NCBI GenBank assembly: GCA_005879255.1
Contig: VBKY01000064.1
Coordinates: forward strand, 1-10,168
Length of the DNA stretch: 10,168 nt
Direction: 5' to 3'
Source: Deltaproteobacteria bacterium
GTDB taxonomy: Bacteria > Desulfobacterota_B > Binatia > UBA9968
The notes beneath the pieces were generated by a model, which searched no databases, was not told the DNA's origin, and saw only the letters and a list, made by a program, of their open reading frames with translations. Shown here in pieces: positions 1 to 7,266 of this stretch (position 1 is the stretch's first letter; every line of letters begins with the position of its first letter). The translations under genes and the position numbers were made by a program.

Positions 1-50
1 AAGGGCAATCCCGGGATAAATCCCTTGCACCAATCGACTCCATCCAACGT

Positions 51-1217
51 TTACTTCTTTCCCGCCTCAGCCTGCGCTTCACTGATTAACTTGGCAATCG
101 GCTTCATGTCAAAGTACTCCGGGTTCCACTGCGGAACATAATTCACTTCCGGGTTTAACCGGTTGCGCTGTGGAATGTCGTCCTTGGGAATGTCCATCCT
201 GAGCGAGGCTTCGGCGCCGGCATCGACAAACTTTCCTGAAGTCTTTTGAAAATCGCTTTGCCCCTCGCGCGAGAGAAACCAATTGATGAACACTTTAGCC
301 GCGTTGGGGTGCGGCGCCTTGTTCATTAGCACCAGGGTTTTCGCCCGCGTTTCCACGCCCACGCCTTCTTTGAAGAGAGCGGGATCGACCAAATCCACAG
401 GGAGCCCTTGATTTTTCGCTTCGCTGATCGATTGATGGCGGCAAAGGCACAGCGTGTATTTACCCGCCGCCAACCAATCTTCACCTTGGGGATAGCGAGC
501 ATACAAGGTCAATCCCATTTCACTGTAGAGACGCCGCACGAATGACGGCCCGAGCTCTGGGCTGTGATAGAAGAAGCGATCACGGGTCGCTGCAAATCCT
601 CCGGCCTTTGGGTCGAACGCGACAATTTTTCCTTTCCACTTCGGATCCAGAAGATCCCAATAGGATTTAAACACGCCGGGATTCACGAGCTTCGTGTTAT
701 AGCCGACCAAAAATAGCGGCGCACCGACATAGACGAGGATATACTTTCCTTCGGGATCGATGAACTGCTGCTTTCCCTGCCACCACTTCGACTCGTCTTT
801 GACTTCCGGCAAAATAAACGCCGCGGCTATCGGATCGAGCGCCTTGCTTTGATAAAGCGTGTAAGGAGAAGTGTTGCCAAGGTTGCCGACGTCGGCGAGA
901 AATTTTCCTGCCCTCCGCTCGGCCATGATGCGGGACACATGCTCACCGCCGCGTGCGCCCACGACGGAAACTTTGATCTTGGGAAATTTTTTCTGGAATC
1001 CGCTGTTGGCAATCGCATCGCCGACCTCGGAAAGACTGTAAAGCACAAGCTGTCCTTCCTGCTCCGCCGCCCTGACAGCCTTCTCCCACTGGTCTTGCCA
1101 CGTCGCCTCGCCTTCCGCCGCAAGGATGCGGTGGCCGGTGGGAAGCGCCGTGATTGAGAAAAAAATTAGCGTCGCGATCAGATCGTTAGCGCGCGCCTTT
1201 CGCGGTGAATACCCCAT
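51..1217 (-). CDS. ABC-type extracellular solute-binding protein (paralogue 1)
   Basis: A 388-residue periplasmic binding protein of the Fe(III)/organic-anion type (COG1840, AfuA-like; SBP_bac_6/8 fold). Residues about 1-34 form a Sec signal peptide: a basic start, a hydrophobic stretch at 13-26, and likely cleavage near Leu-Ala-Ala at 32-34. The mature part opens with the W-x3-W-E-K-(A/T)-V-x-A-A-E-x-E-G-Q motif shared by all three paralogues here. The block PHPNAAKVFINWFLSREGQ at residues 302-320 is nearly the same in each. The ATG at 1215-1217 has GGAG five bases upstream. The gene starts 21 bases after the stop of the dehydrogenase gene, so it is probably cotranscribed with it. Iron is not a safe ligand call, because family members also bind phosphonates and other organic anions. 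One oddity is Cys257-Leu-Cys259-Arg-His261 in a stretch where the paralogues have no cysteine. The binding-protein role is secure; the ligand is unknown. Confidence 0.9.
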   Translation of the reverse strand: MGYSPRKARANDLIATLIFFSITALPTGHRILAAEGEATWQDQWEKAVRAAEQEGQLVLYSLSEVGDAIANSGFQKKFPKIKVSVVGARGGEHVSRIMAERRAGKFLADVGNLGNTSPYTLYQSKALDPIAAAFILPEVKDESKWWQGKQQFIDPEGKYILVYVGAPLFLVGYNTKLVNPGVFKSYWDLLDPKWKGKIVAFDPKAGGFAATRDRFFYHSPELGPSFVRRLYSEMGLTLYARYPQGEDWLAAGKYTLCLCRHQSISEAKNQGLPVDLVDPALFKEGVGVETRAKTLVLMNKAPHPNAAKVFINWFLSREGQSDFQKTSGKFVDAGAEASLRMDIPKDDIPQRNRLNPEVNYVPQWNPEYFDMKPIAKLISEAQAEAGKK

Positions 1218-1238
1218 TCACACTCCGTGAAAAATTAC

Positions 1239-2429
1239 TTAAACCACACTGCGGACCTGATGAGCCAGCGTGATCTCACGTCCCTCTCGGGACGATTGAA
1301 GAATGGCCAGCAATACTTCTAGCGTAGCCTTGCCCCATCTCCCGTCCGTAGCCACCGGTCGACGCTCAGCAACAGCCTCGACTAGCTTCAAAAGCGCCTC
1401 AGCCCGATCAAGGAAAGCCGGACACGGGATCTCTCGGCATCCGTCTCTCGTGTAAAGGTACACACCATCGGGCGACTGGCGCATGTCGCCCTTCTCGCAG
1501 CTTACCAGAGTCAATCCATATATAGGCTGCTTACGTTCGCCCATGCGCCGCCGAGCCTCGGCTCGCAGAGGCATCGAATAGCGGAGCGATTCCTCAACTG
1601 GCGTCTGCGGGTCGCCCTGACGATTTTCCTGTCGCGAAGCTTGGTAACCGCCCTCGCCAATGCCCCAAGTCAAATCGCTCGTGTCAAAGAATCCGTAACC
1701 GTTAAAAACCAGGGTCGCCGGCGTGCCATTTTCGAATTCCAAGAAGGCAGTGAAGTTTCCCTCAGTATCGAAACGCGGATGCCACTTTCCCGTAGTCGCG
1801 CGAACGCTTCTAACTCTCCGGCCGCCGAGTGCGCGCACAATGTCCACCTGATGTGGCCCCTGACGGAAAAGTACACCCCCTCCTTTGGCGCTATCCACCT
1901 CAGACGCGAGACGCGCGCTTCTGAGCCAACCTTTATAGCTCCACGTGTTGATCTGGATCACCCGCCCTAACTCACCGCTAGCGATCACTTCCCGCATCTT
2001 GACGATCGGCGGATCCACCGCCTTGCTATGTATGAGCAGGATCAATTTGTTCTTCTCCGCCGCTTCGATCATCCGATCACAGTCATCGAGCGAAAGAGCC
2101 ATAGGCTTCTCACATATGACGTGCTTGCCGCGCTCGAGCGCGCTGATCACATGCTCTGCATGGAATTCTGTGGGCGTAGCGACCCAAACGGCATCGACTT
2201 TCTCGCTGCCGCACATTGATGTGACGCTGTCATAGGTCCGGACCATGCCATTTTGTTTTTGAAACGTCTCCAACGCCAGAGCTCGGACATCGGCTACCGC
2301 GACAAGCTCTACGCCTAGGACCTTGTCCAGATCGCGCCACACCGCATTCCCGGCGTTACCTAAACCCGCTACACCGAGTGATAACCGTACGCCTTGGCGC
2401 GGTTCAGTCCGAGAATTTGTTTCTAGCAT
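1239..2429 (-). CDS. Gfo/Idh/MocA family NAD(P)-dependent oxidoreductase
   Basis: This is a 396-residue cytoplasmic dehydrogenase. The N-terminal Rossmann fold shows the dinucleotide motif Gly22-Leu-Gly24-Asn-Ala-Gly27, and an acidic residue (Asp48) follows the second strand. The family motif Glu107-Lys108-Pro109 carries the usual catalytic lysine. The C-terminal half has G-P-H193-Q-V-D196, matching the conserved histidine region of the family. I chose the ATG at 2427-2429. The frame stays open upstream to a TTG at 2468, but that start lies inside the palindromic repeat and adds residues before the normal family start. The ribosome site is weak. By context it follows a Rieske oxygenase gene, as the Gfo/Idh/MocA member Pht4 (putative 4,5-dihydroxyphthalate dehydrogenase) accompanies the phthalate oxygenase Pht3. 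A diol-dehydrogenating role is therefore a reasonable inference, but sugar or inositol oxidation cannot be excluded. The family is certain; the substrate is not. Confidence 0.9.
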   Translation of the reverse strand: MLETNSRTEPRQGVRLSLGVAGLGNAGNAVWRDLDKVLGVELVAVADVRALALETFQKQNGMVRTYDSVTSMCGSEKVDAVWVATPTEFHAEHVISALERGKHVICEKPMALSLDDCDRMIEAAEKNKLILLIHSKAVDPPIVKMREVIASGELGRVIQINTWSYKGWLRSARLASEVDSAKGGGVLFRQGPHQVDIVRALGGRRVRSVRATTGKWHPRFDTEGNFTAFLEFENGTPATLVFNGYGFFDTSDLTWGIGEGGYQASRQENRQGDPQTPVEESLRYSMPLRAEARRRMGERKQPIYGLTLVSCEKGDMRQSPDGVYLYTRDGCREIPCPAFLDRAEALLKLVEAVAERRPVATDGRWGKATLEVLLAILQSSREGREITLAHQVRSVV

Positions 2430-2456
2430 TTTTTGCTTCAGCGTTTGGGCGAAAAG

Positions 2457-2564
2457 GGGGACAGGCAACTTTTTCGGCGATTGCTTTGTCGGGGACTGGC
2501 TGCTTTTTGTATTTCAAAAAGCTGCCTGTCCCCATGACGATGATCGAAAAAGTAGCCAGTCCCT
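2457..2564. repeat. Four-arm palindromic REP-like element
   Basis: Four related arms of 17-18 bases lie within 108 bases. Arm A (2457-2474) reads ggggacaggcaacttttt. Arm B (2491-2508) reads ggggactggctgcttttt. Arm C (2516-2533) is the reverse complement of the A type with one mismatch. Arm D (2547-2563) is the reverse complement of the B type, also with one mismatch. B and C face each other across a 7-base loop, and A and D enclose them, so the whole element can fold as one long imperfect hairpin. Short G-rich, T-tailed palindromes of this kind resemble REP elements mobilised by RAYT transposases; that link is my inference. The element sits between the Rieske and dehydrogenase genes and could stabilise mRNA or attenuate transcription. 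Confidence 0.75.
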
Positions 2565-2627
2565 CCTCTGATTCACTTTGCTTGTGACTTCGCCGCAATA
2601 GTCCTTCGTGCTGGGTCTACAACCGTT

Positions 2628-3776
2628 CTATCTTAGCCTTGCATCCCTCACTTCTCGTTTGCTGTCGGTGACAGTCGCAAAATGAATGATCCCATTTTTT
2701 TCCGGCTTCCGAACCACACCGATGGGGTCTCGCCCGCGTCTGACCTTATCGATCTCCCGTTTCAGCAACTTGCGAAAAATCAATACGCCTTTGTCTCCGG
2801 TCGCTAGGTGTTCCGTGCTTCTGTCATACGTCGGCCCCGCCGTCTCCCAGGCCATGTAGTCCTGCATCCAGACCTTGTCCATTTTATAAACGCCGTCATC
2901 GGTCTTGTGGTAAGAGGCGTACTCGACGGGCGGATTTTCCGGCTGCTCAACCGGCAAGGCGTCTCTGGATTCGATCAGATAGACTTCAAAGAACAGCGTA
3001 TGGTGATCATCCTCCGGCACTCGATATTGCAAGTAATGTTCTCTACTGTGATGCTGGCGGAGCATGTTGGGAAAAACCAAAGGGTGAGCGTTGACGAGCT
3101 CGAGCTGCCCGCTGCCATTAGAGGCAAAACGCTTTTTCATGATGCCGCGCTCGAACACCTCAAATTCATATTTCTTAGTCTCCGCGTTGCTGTCGCCGTG
3201 CACCGGTCTGCCGGTCCTCTGGCTATGCAGGTAATGGTTATGCGTGGGATCGACCGAGTTCTCCATTGGCTGAAGCCAATTGCAGTCCAACCTGGGCAGC
3301 ACAACGATTCTGCGTTCCCCATCGGTTCGCGCAAGCACATCATATCTCGGCAGCAAAGGCGCCGGCTGGGGTCCCATGTAAGCAAAGATCAAACCCGCCA
3401 ATTTTTGCACCGGGTAGGCGATGTGTCGAATCCGGTTCTTGTAAGTGCTATCCGGCGGCTCCGCCGGCTGTTCGACGCATTTACCGTCCGGGTCAAACAT
3501 CCAGCCGTGATAAGCACATCGAATATTGCCTGCTTCAACGCTACCGTAGGCCAAAGAAGCGCCGCGATGGGGACAGTGCTCGGCAACGAGGCCATAGACA
3601 CCGCCGTCACCGCGATAGAGAACCAGATCTTCGCCGAGAATGCGCACGCGCTTGATCGGCTTATCGTTCAACTCAGCTGCCACCGCAACCGGGTGCCAAT
3701 AGCGGCGAAGCAACTCGCCGGCAGGGGTACCGGGCCCGACTCTTGTCAATATTTGATTTTCCTTTTTGCTTAGCAT
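2628..3776 (-). CDS. Rieske non-heme-iron aromatic ring-hydroxylating oxygenase, alpha subunit (phthalate-dioxygenase type)
   Basis: A 382-residue cytoplasmic oxygenase component. The N-terminal Rieske domain binds a [2Fe-2S] cluster through Cys68-x-His70 and Cys87-x2-His90. The mononuclear iron site follows as Asp176-x2-His179-x4-His184, with Asp306 (in QDYMAWE) as the probable third ligand. The downstream pattern QD-x4-E-x-GP-x-YDR-x3-EHL is characteristic of phthalate 4,5-dioxygenase and related one-subunit oxygenases (VanA/LigX-like C-terminal domain). Length and domain order are normal, and no key residue is missing. Such enzymes add O2 to, or demethylate, aromatic carboxylates, using electrons from a separate reductase; no reductase gene is in the window. 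The ATG at 3774-3776 follows the stop of the upstream binding-protein gene by 12 bases, with a good ribosome site between, so the two are probably translated together. The class is sure; phthalate as substrate is only an analogy. Confidence 0.93.
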   Translation of the reverse strand: MLSKKENQILTRVGPGTPAGELLRRYWHPVAVAAELNDKPIKRVRILGEDLVLYRGDGGVYGLVAEHCPHRGASLAYGSVEAGNIRCAYHGWMFDPDGKCVEQPAEPPDSTYKNRIRHIAYPVQKLAGLIFAYMGPQPAPLLPRYDVLARTDGERRIVVLPRLDCNWLQPMENSVDPTHNHYLHSQRTGRPVHGDSNAETKKYEFEVFERGIMKKRFASNGSGQLELVNAHPLVFPNMLRQHHSREHYLQYRVPEDDHHTLFFEVYLIESRDALPVEQPENPPVEYASYHKTDDGVYKMDKVWMQDYMAWETAGPTYDRSTEHLATGDKGVLIFRKLLKREIDKVRRGRDPIGVVRKPEKNGIIHFATVTDSKREVRDARLR

Positions 3777-3784
3777 GCCGTGTG

Positions 3785-3790
3785 TCCTTC
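3785..3790 (-). promoter_or_regulatory. Ribosome binding site of the Rieske gene, overlapping the upstream stop codon
   Basis: On the minus strand GAAGGA sits eight bases before the ATG at 3776. It shares bases with the TGA stop of solute-binding protein 2 (3789-3791). Ribosomes ending on the binding-protein gene are therefore placed to restart on the oxygenase gene, which fixes the oxygenase start and implies tight co-expression. Confidence 0.7.
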
Positions 3791-4928
3791 ATCGTTTCAT
3801 GGTGTCTTTGTAAAGCTTTAACAGAGGCGCAGGGTCCATATGCTCCGGCACAAACATGTTTATGTATTTTACCCCTTTTCGACGCCGGTACTCGGCAGGG
3901 ACAGATTCTTTCGAGATATCCTCGCGCATGGACTCAACATAATCAAAGCGTGTATTCATAACTTCCTGGTAAAGGCTCTGTCCTTCGCGCGAAAGAAACC
4001 AGTTAATAAATACCTTCGCAGCGTTGGGATGGGGCGCTTGCTTCAATAGCACGATCGTTCCGTTGGCGCCGGTGTCGAGACTCGGCGGCTCCTTAAAATT
4101 CGCATCTCTGAATTCATCAACCGGAAGCCCCTGAGTTTTGGCTTCCGGTATTCCCGTCACGAATAAACCCAGAGCAAATTTGCCGGTCGCGAGCCAGTCG
4201 GCAGCCTGGCGGTCTTCCCGTGTTACCGTGATATCCAATTCTCCGAAAAGCCGTCTTAGAAACTCAGCCCCGACCGATGGTTTGTAATAAAGCGCGCGCC
4301 ACCCGCCGGCGGATTCGTTTGGATCGATGGCGACGATCTTTCCTTTCCACTTGGCATTGAGGATATCCCAGTAAGATTTAAAGTCGCGGGGGTCGACGAG
4401 ATTCGAATTATAGGATACTCGCGTCGCGGACGGTCGCCCCCAAAAAGCGAAAATATATTGGCCCTCCGGATCCTGAAAATGATGTCTGCCCTCCCACCAT
4501 TTGGACTGATCCACCACTTCGGGCAATAGAAAGGCCGATTTGATCGGGTCGAGCGCCTTGGCTTGTTTGAGTAGAACTTCGTAAGGCGAAGTGACGCCGC
4601 ACATGCAGACATCGGCAAGGTATTTGCCCGCGCGCTGTTCGCTCGTCAGGCGGATGACAAATTTGGAGCCGCGACCGCCCGCCGTGGTCACTTGAATTTC
4701 GGGAAATGTTTTTTGGAAGGCGAGAATGACCTTCTCGAGATTACCACCCTGCCAGAAATACACGGAGAGCTTGCCTTCCCGCTTGGCTGCTTCTACGGTT
4801 TTCTCCCACTCGACCTGCCATTCCGGCTTAGCTTCAGCCGCTTCCACTGCGAGTTTGGTCAAAGCCAGTCCCAGCGCGAGTAAGGAACCCACGAGAACCT
4901 GTAAAACAAGCCTTTGCGACAACTTCAC
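3789..4928 (-). CDS. ABC-type extracellular solute-binding protein (paralogue 2)
   Basis: With the GTG start at 4926-4928 this is a 379-residue periplasmic binding protein of the same COG1840-like family as its two neighbours. That start gives a textbook Sec signal peptide: Lys2 and Arg6, a long leucine/valine-rich core to about residue 23, and cleavage after Ala-Glu-Ala at 31-33. GGAG lies ten bases upstream. The frame continues to a TTG at 5006, but that adds 26 residues containing three cysteines or tryptophans before the signal peptide and looks like read-through of non-coding sequence. The mature protein starts with the shared W-Q-x-E-W-E-K-T-V motif and later has the family block PHPNAAKVFINWFLSREGQ. 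It lies directly upstream of the Rieske gene with an overlapping ribosome site, which makes it the best candidate for binding the oxygenase substrate or a precursor. The ligand is not known. Confidence 0.9.
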   Translation of the reverse strand: MKLSQRLVLQVLVGSLLALGLALTKLAVEAAEAKPEWQVEWEKTVEAAKREGKLSVYFWQGGNLEKVILAFQKTFPEIQVTTAGGRGSKFVIRLTSEQRAGKYLADVCMCGVTSPYEVLLKQAKALDPIKSAFLLPEVVDQSKWWEGRHHFQDPEGQYIFAFWGRPSATRVSYNSNLVDPRDFKSYWDILNAKWKGKIVAIDPNESAGGWRALYYKPSVGAEFLRRLFGELDITVTREDRQAADWLATGKFALGLFVTGIPEAKTQGLPVDEFRDANFKEPPSLDTGANGTIVLLKQAPHPNAAKVFINWFLSREGQSLYQEVMNTRFDYVESMREDISKESVPAEYRRRKGVKYINMFVPEHMDPAPLLKLYKDTMKR

Positions 4929-4938
4929 GGCAGAGGTT

Positions 4939-4942
4939 CTCC
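4939..4942 (-). promoter_or_regulatory. Ribosome binding site supporting the GTG start of binding protein 2
   Basis: GGAG on the minus strand lies ten bases before the GTG at 4928. The spacing is slightly long, but together with the clean signal peptide that follows it favours this start over the TTG at 5006, which has no convincing site. Confidence 0.45.
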
Positions 4943-5054
4943 AGCAAAAACAACGCAAATAGTTGTCCCTAATGTGCCGGAGCCAACCCAGACGACTTGA
5001 TCCCAAGTGAGCTCGCTCGATTTAATCATTGCAAGACACATGCTGCGACCCCTT

Positions 5055-6167
5055 CTACTTTGTCAATTCGGTGACCAATTCGCGAATGGGTGTACGGTCC
5101 CACACATCGGGACCCCACAGGCGGATGTATTTTGCTCCCTTCTGGCGTTGGGCCCACGCCGGCAGATTCTCCTTCGGTATGTCCTCGCGTAGCGAGTTTT
5201 GGCCTGGCTCATCAGGTCCGGTCTTCTGCACGGTCATTTGCCCTTCGCGCGAGAGAAACCAGTTAAGCAGCACCTTGGCCGCATTAGGATGCGGCGCTTT
5301 GTTGACCAGCGCCACCATGGTTCCGCCGGCTTCCAAGCCGACGCCGTCTTTTTTGAACGCATGCCCATCAAGCACATCGACTGGCAAACCCTTTTTCTTG
5401 GCATCCTCGACTTCCGACGCCTTGGCCGTTATGGCGATTGGGAATTTGCCCGAAGCGATCCAGTCGGTTTGTTGGCGTTCATCTCGAATAAACGTCAGCC
5501 CTGCCACGGTGAACAGTTTCTTAATGTAGTCCGGGCCGAGTTGCGGGTTGTGGTAGAGAAAGAGCAGCGGGCTTCCGCCGCCCGGTTCTCTCGGGTCCTT
5601 GATGGTAATCTTACCTTTCCACTTTGGGTCCAGGAGATCCCAAAAACTCCGCAGCGACTGCGGGTCGACGATTTTCTGGTTGTAACCCAGCAAGTGCAAC
5701 GGAAACGCGGCGTAGGCAAAAACATACTGGTTCTCGACATCGTTGTAGTGATGCTTGCCCTCGAACCACTTCGAGACGTCTTTAACTTCAGGAAGGACAA
5801 AGGCAGGCGGCATCGGATCCAACGCCTTGGCCTTGTAGAGCGCTGTTGTGGTTCCGCCTCCGAGTCGGACGACGTCGGCAAGAAATTTACCCGCTCTTCT
5901 CTCGGCCAAGAGCCGCTGCTGGATTTGCGCCGCACTGGCCGCGACCAAGACGACTTTGATCCTCGGATATTTTTTTTGGAAGGCATGCCATTCTGAATCA
6001 CCGGAGATCTTGTAAATGACCACCTGCCCTTCCTGTTCGGCCGCTTTGACCGTCCGTTCCCACTCCGACTCCCACGAAACGTCGGCTGATAGTGCTTGCC
6101 CGTTCCATAAAGCGGCACTAAAGACGAGAAAAAATAGAGCAGTAACTCGAATTTTTTTCTGGCGCAT
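5055..6167 (-). CDS. ABC-type extracellular solute-binding protein (paralogue 3)
   Basis: A 370-residue periplasmic binding protein and the first gene of the minus-strand cluster. The ATG at 6165-6167 is preceded by a strong AGGAG five bases away. Residues 1-27 form a Sec signal peptide: Arg2, Lys4, Lys5 and Arg7, a Phe/Leu-rich core at 9-21, and cleavage near Ala-Leu-Ser at 25-27. The mature region begins W-E-S-E-W-E-R-T-V-K-A-A-E-Q-E-G-Q, parallel to the two paralogues. It has the family block PHPNAAKVLLNWFLSREGQ near the C-terminal third. It is the most diverged of the three in the pocket region: TAKASEVEDAK replaces the equivalents in the other two. No permease or ATPase lies beside it. 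The gap to binding protein 2 is 126 bases and shows no clear terminator, so one transcript may cover the cluster. Ligand unknown. Confidence 0.9.
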   Translation of the reverse strand: MRQKKIRVTALFFLVFSAALWNGQALSADVSWESEWERTVKAAEQEGQVVIYKISGDSEWHAFQKKYPRIKVVLVAASAAQIQQRLLAERRAGKFLADVVRLGGGTTTALYKAKALDPMPPAFVLPEVKDVSKWFEGKHHYNDVENQYVFAYAAFPLHLLGYNQKIVDPQSLRSFWDLLDPKWKGKITIKDPREPGGGSPLLFLYHNPQLGPDYIKKLFTVAGLTFIRDERQQTDWIASGKFPIAITAKASEVEDAKKKGLPVDVLDGHAFKKDGVGLEAGGTMVALVNKAPHPNAAKVLLNWFLSREGQMTVQKTGPDEPGQNSLREDIPKENLPAWAQRQKGAKYIRLWGPDVWDRTPIRELVTELTK

Positions 6168-6388
6168 GACAGCTCCTCTAATGAACCTTCAGAGGTCTAT
6201 AGTGGCACCGGTACGCTGTGCGGACGTTATCGAAAAAGCTTCTTTCATTCAACGCTCTGCTGTTCGAAGTCTTCTCGCCGTACATGCTGGATCGCCGCAG
6301 ACCCAGCGCAGAGCCACAAACAAAATCGGTTTTGGCAATTTGCGAAAAGATGATAGATCTCTAAACAAATCTTCACGGAGGCACAACG
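6168..6388. promoter_or_regulatory. Divergent intergenic region, likely promoters for both directions
   Basis: This 221-base gap separates the leftward uptake and oxygenase cluster from the rightward racemase-like gene, so it must hold, or be near, promoters for both. On the minus strand TATAGA (6196-6201) is a possible -10 about 29 bases before the ATG of binding protein 3, but the matching -35 is poor. On the plus strand TTGGCA (6332-6337) could be a -35, without a convincing -10. A GGAGG ribosome site lies seven bases before the ATG at 6389. I saw no long operator palindrome, only ACCGGT around 6207-6212. Confidence 0.4.
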
Positions 6389-7168
6389 ATGAGAATCATG
6401 TATTTGAATCACCAGTCTAAGCGAGAGGGAACGCCCGAGTACGAAGCCCGGATTCTTGCGTTGGTGAATAGCTATGCTTCTCCCGGAACCACGGTCGAAG
6501 TCCACTATCCCGAGAATCTCGGCGGTACCGAGGTGTTGAGCCACCTGCGCAAAAGCCAGGCACTCGCGGGCTTGCATCATGCCCTGGAGGTTCCCTCTTT
6601 AGTCAAAAAAACCATCGAGGCCGAACGCACGGGTTACGATGCTGTGGTGTTCAGCAACACGTTTGACCCCGGCGTGGAGGTGGCGCGCTGCGCGGTCCGT
6701 ATCCCGGTCATAGGTGTTCTCCGCGCTTCTTGCCATTTCGCAGCATCGATCTGCGATCGCTTCGGGCTCATCGCACCGTTGGACAGTCACGCCCTCTATG
6801 CGCGCCATATCATGGAAAATTATCGATTAGGCAATTTCGTCTCAGGGATTAAGGCTATCAATACTTACGAGACCGGCGACCTGTCGGCGCACCGAAGTCT
6901 GATATTGGAGCGCATGCTCGCGGTTGGCAAGGAATTGATCGCCGAAGGCGCTCACGCCCTTATTCCACTGGGCGGACGTCTGGTGCCTTACGTGGTTTCG
7001 CCGCTGGAGCTCGAAGCCGAGCTCAAGGTGCCGGTGATTAACACCAAGCTGGTCGGCATTCGCCAGGCGGAAACATTAGTAAATGGCAAGACCAGTCACA
7101 GCCTGAAGAGCTATCCTTGGGCCGCCGGCCTGACGCCGGAGAATGTCACGCGCCGCGGAGAAAGTTAG
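6389..7168 (+). CDS. Asp/Glu/hydantoin racemase-superfamily protein lacking the catalytic cysteines
   Basis: A 259-residue cytoplasmic protein with the Asp/Glu racemase fold. The start MRIMYLNHQS parallels the MRI-x-x-x-NPN-T-S start of hydantoin racemases. The first active-site loop reads F-S-N90-T-F-D93-P-G; families with known activity have cysteine three residues before that aspartate, where this protein has Asn90. The second loop reads L-I-P-L-G-G196-R-L where a Leu-Gly-Cys is usual, so Gly196 replaces the second cysteine. Remaining cysteines (101, 115, 122) lie elsewhere. Two-base racemisation by the classic mechanism is therefore unlikely. Arylmalonate decarboxylase and maleate isomerase share the fold but also use at least one of these cysteines. 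The ATG at 6389 has GGAGG seven bases upstream. The gene is divergent from the uptake cluster and convergent with the bicupins. The fold is well supported; the function is open. Confidence 0.85.
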   Translation: MRIMYLNHQSKREGTPEYEARILALVNSYASPGTTVEVHYPENLGGTEVLSHLRKSQALAGLHHALEVPSLVKKTIEAERTGYDAVVFSNTFDPGVEVARCAVRIPVIGVLRASCHFAASICDRFGLIAPLDSHALYARHIMENYRLGNFVSGIKAINTYETGDLSAHRSLILERMLAVGKELIAEGAHALIPLGGRLVPYVVSPLELEAELKVPVINTKLVGIRQAETLVNGKTSHSLKSYPWAAGLTPENVTRRGES

Positions 7169-7266
7169 GCTTTAAAGACCCTGGCTCCACTATTCCTGAT
7201 CGGAGGAAAGCGACCTCAGTATGTACGCGGGCCGGTGAAGAACCGCAATTGGACTCAAGTCGTTCA

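Noticed and set aside
1..50. Possible terminator after binding protein 1 (GGGAT/ATCCC repeat)
   Set aside because: The stem is about five bases with almost no loop and no T-run follows.
2808..3773. Long plus-strand open frame opposite the Rieske gene
   Set aside because: It is the antisense of a gene with complete metal-binding motifs, and its translation resembles no family.
4929..5006. N-terminal extension of binding protein 2 from a TTG start
   Set aside because: It would place 26 non-signal residues before a complete signal peptide and has no good ribosome site.
5199..5996. 265-codon plus-strand open frame opposite binding protein 3
   Set aside because: Antisense shadow; the minus strand has a signal peptide, strong ribosome site and family motifs.
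6333..6343. Possible sigma-54 promoter (TGGCAATTTGC) before the racemase-like gene
   Set aside because: The GG and GC are six bases apart instead of ten.
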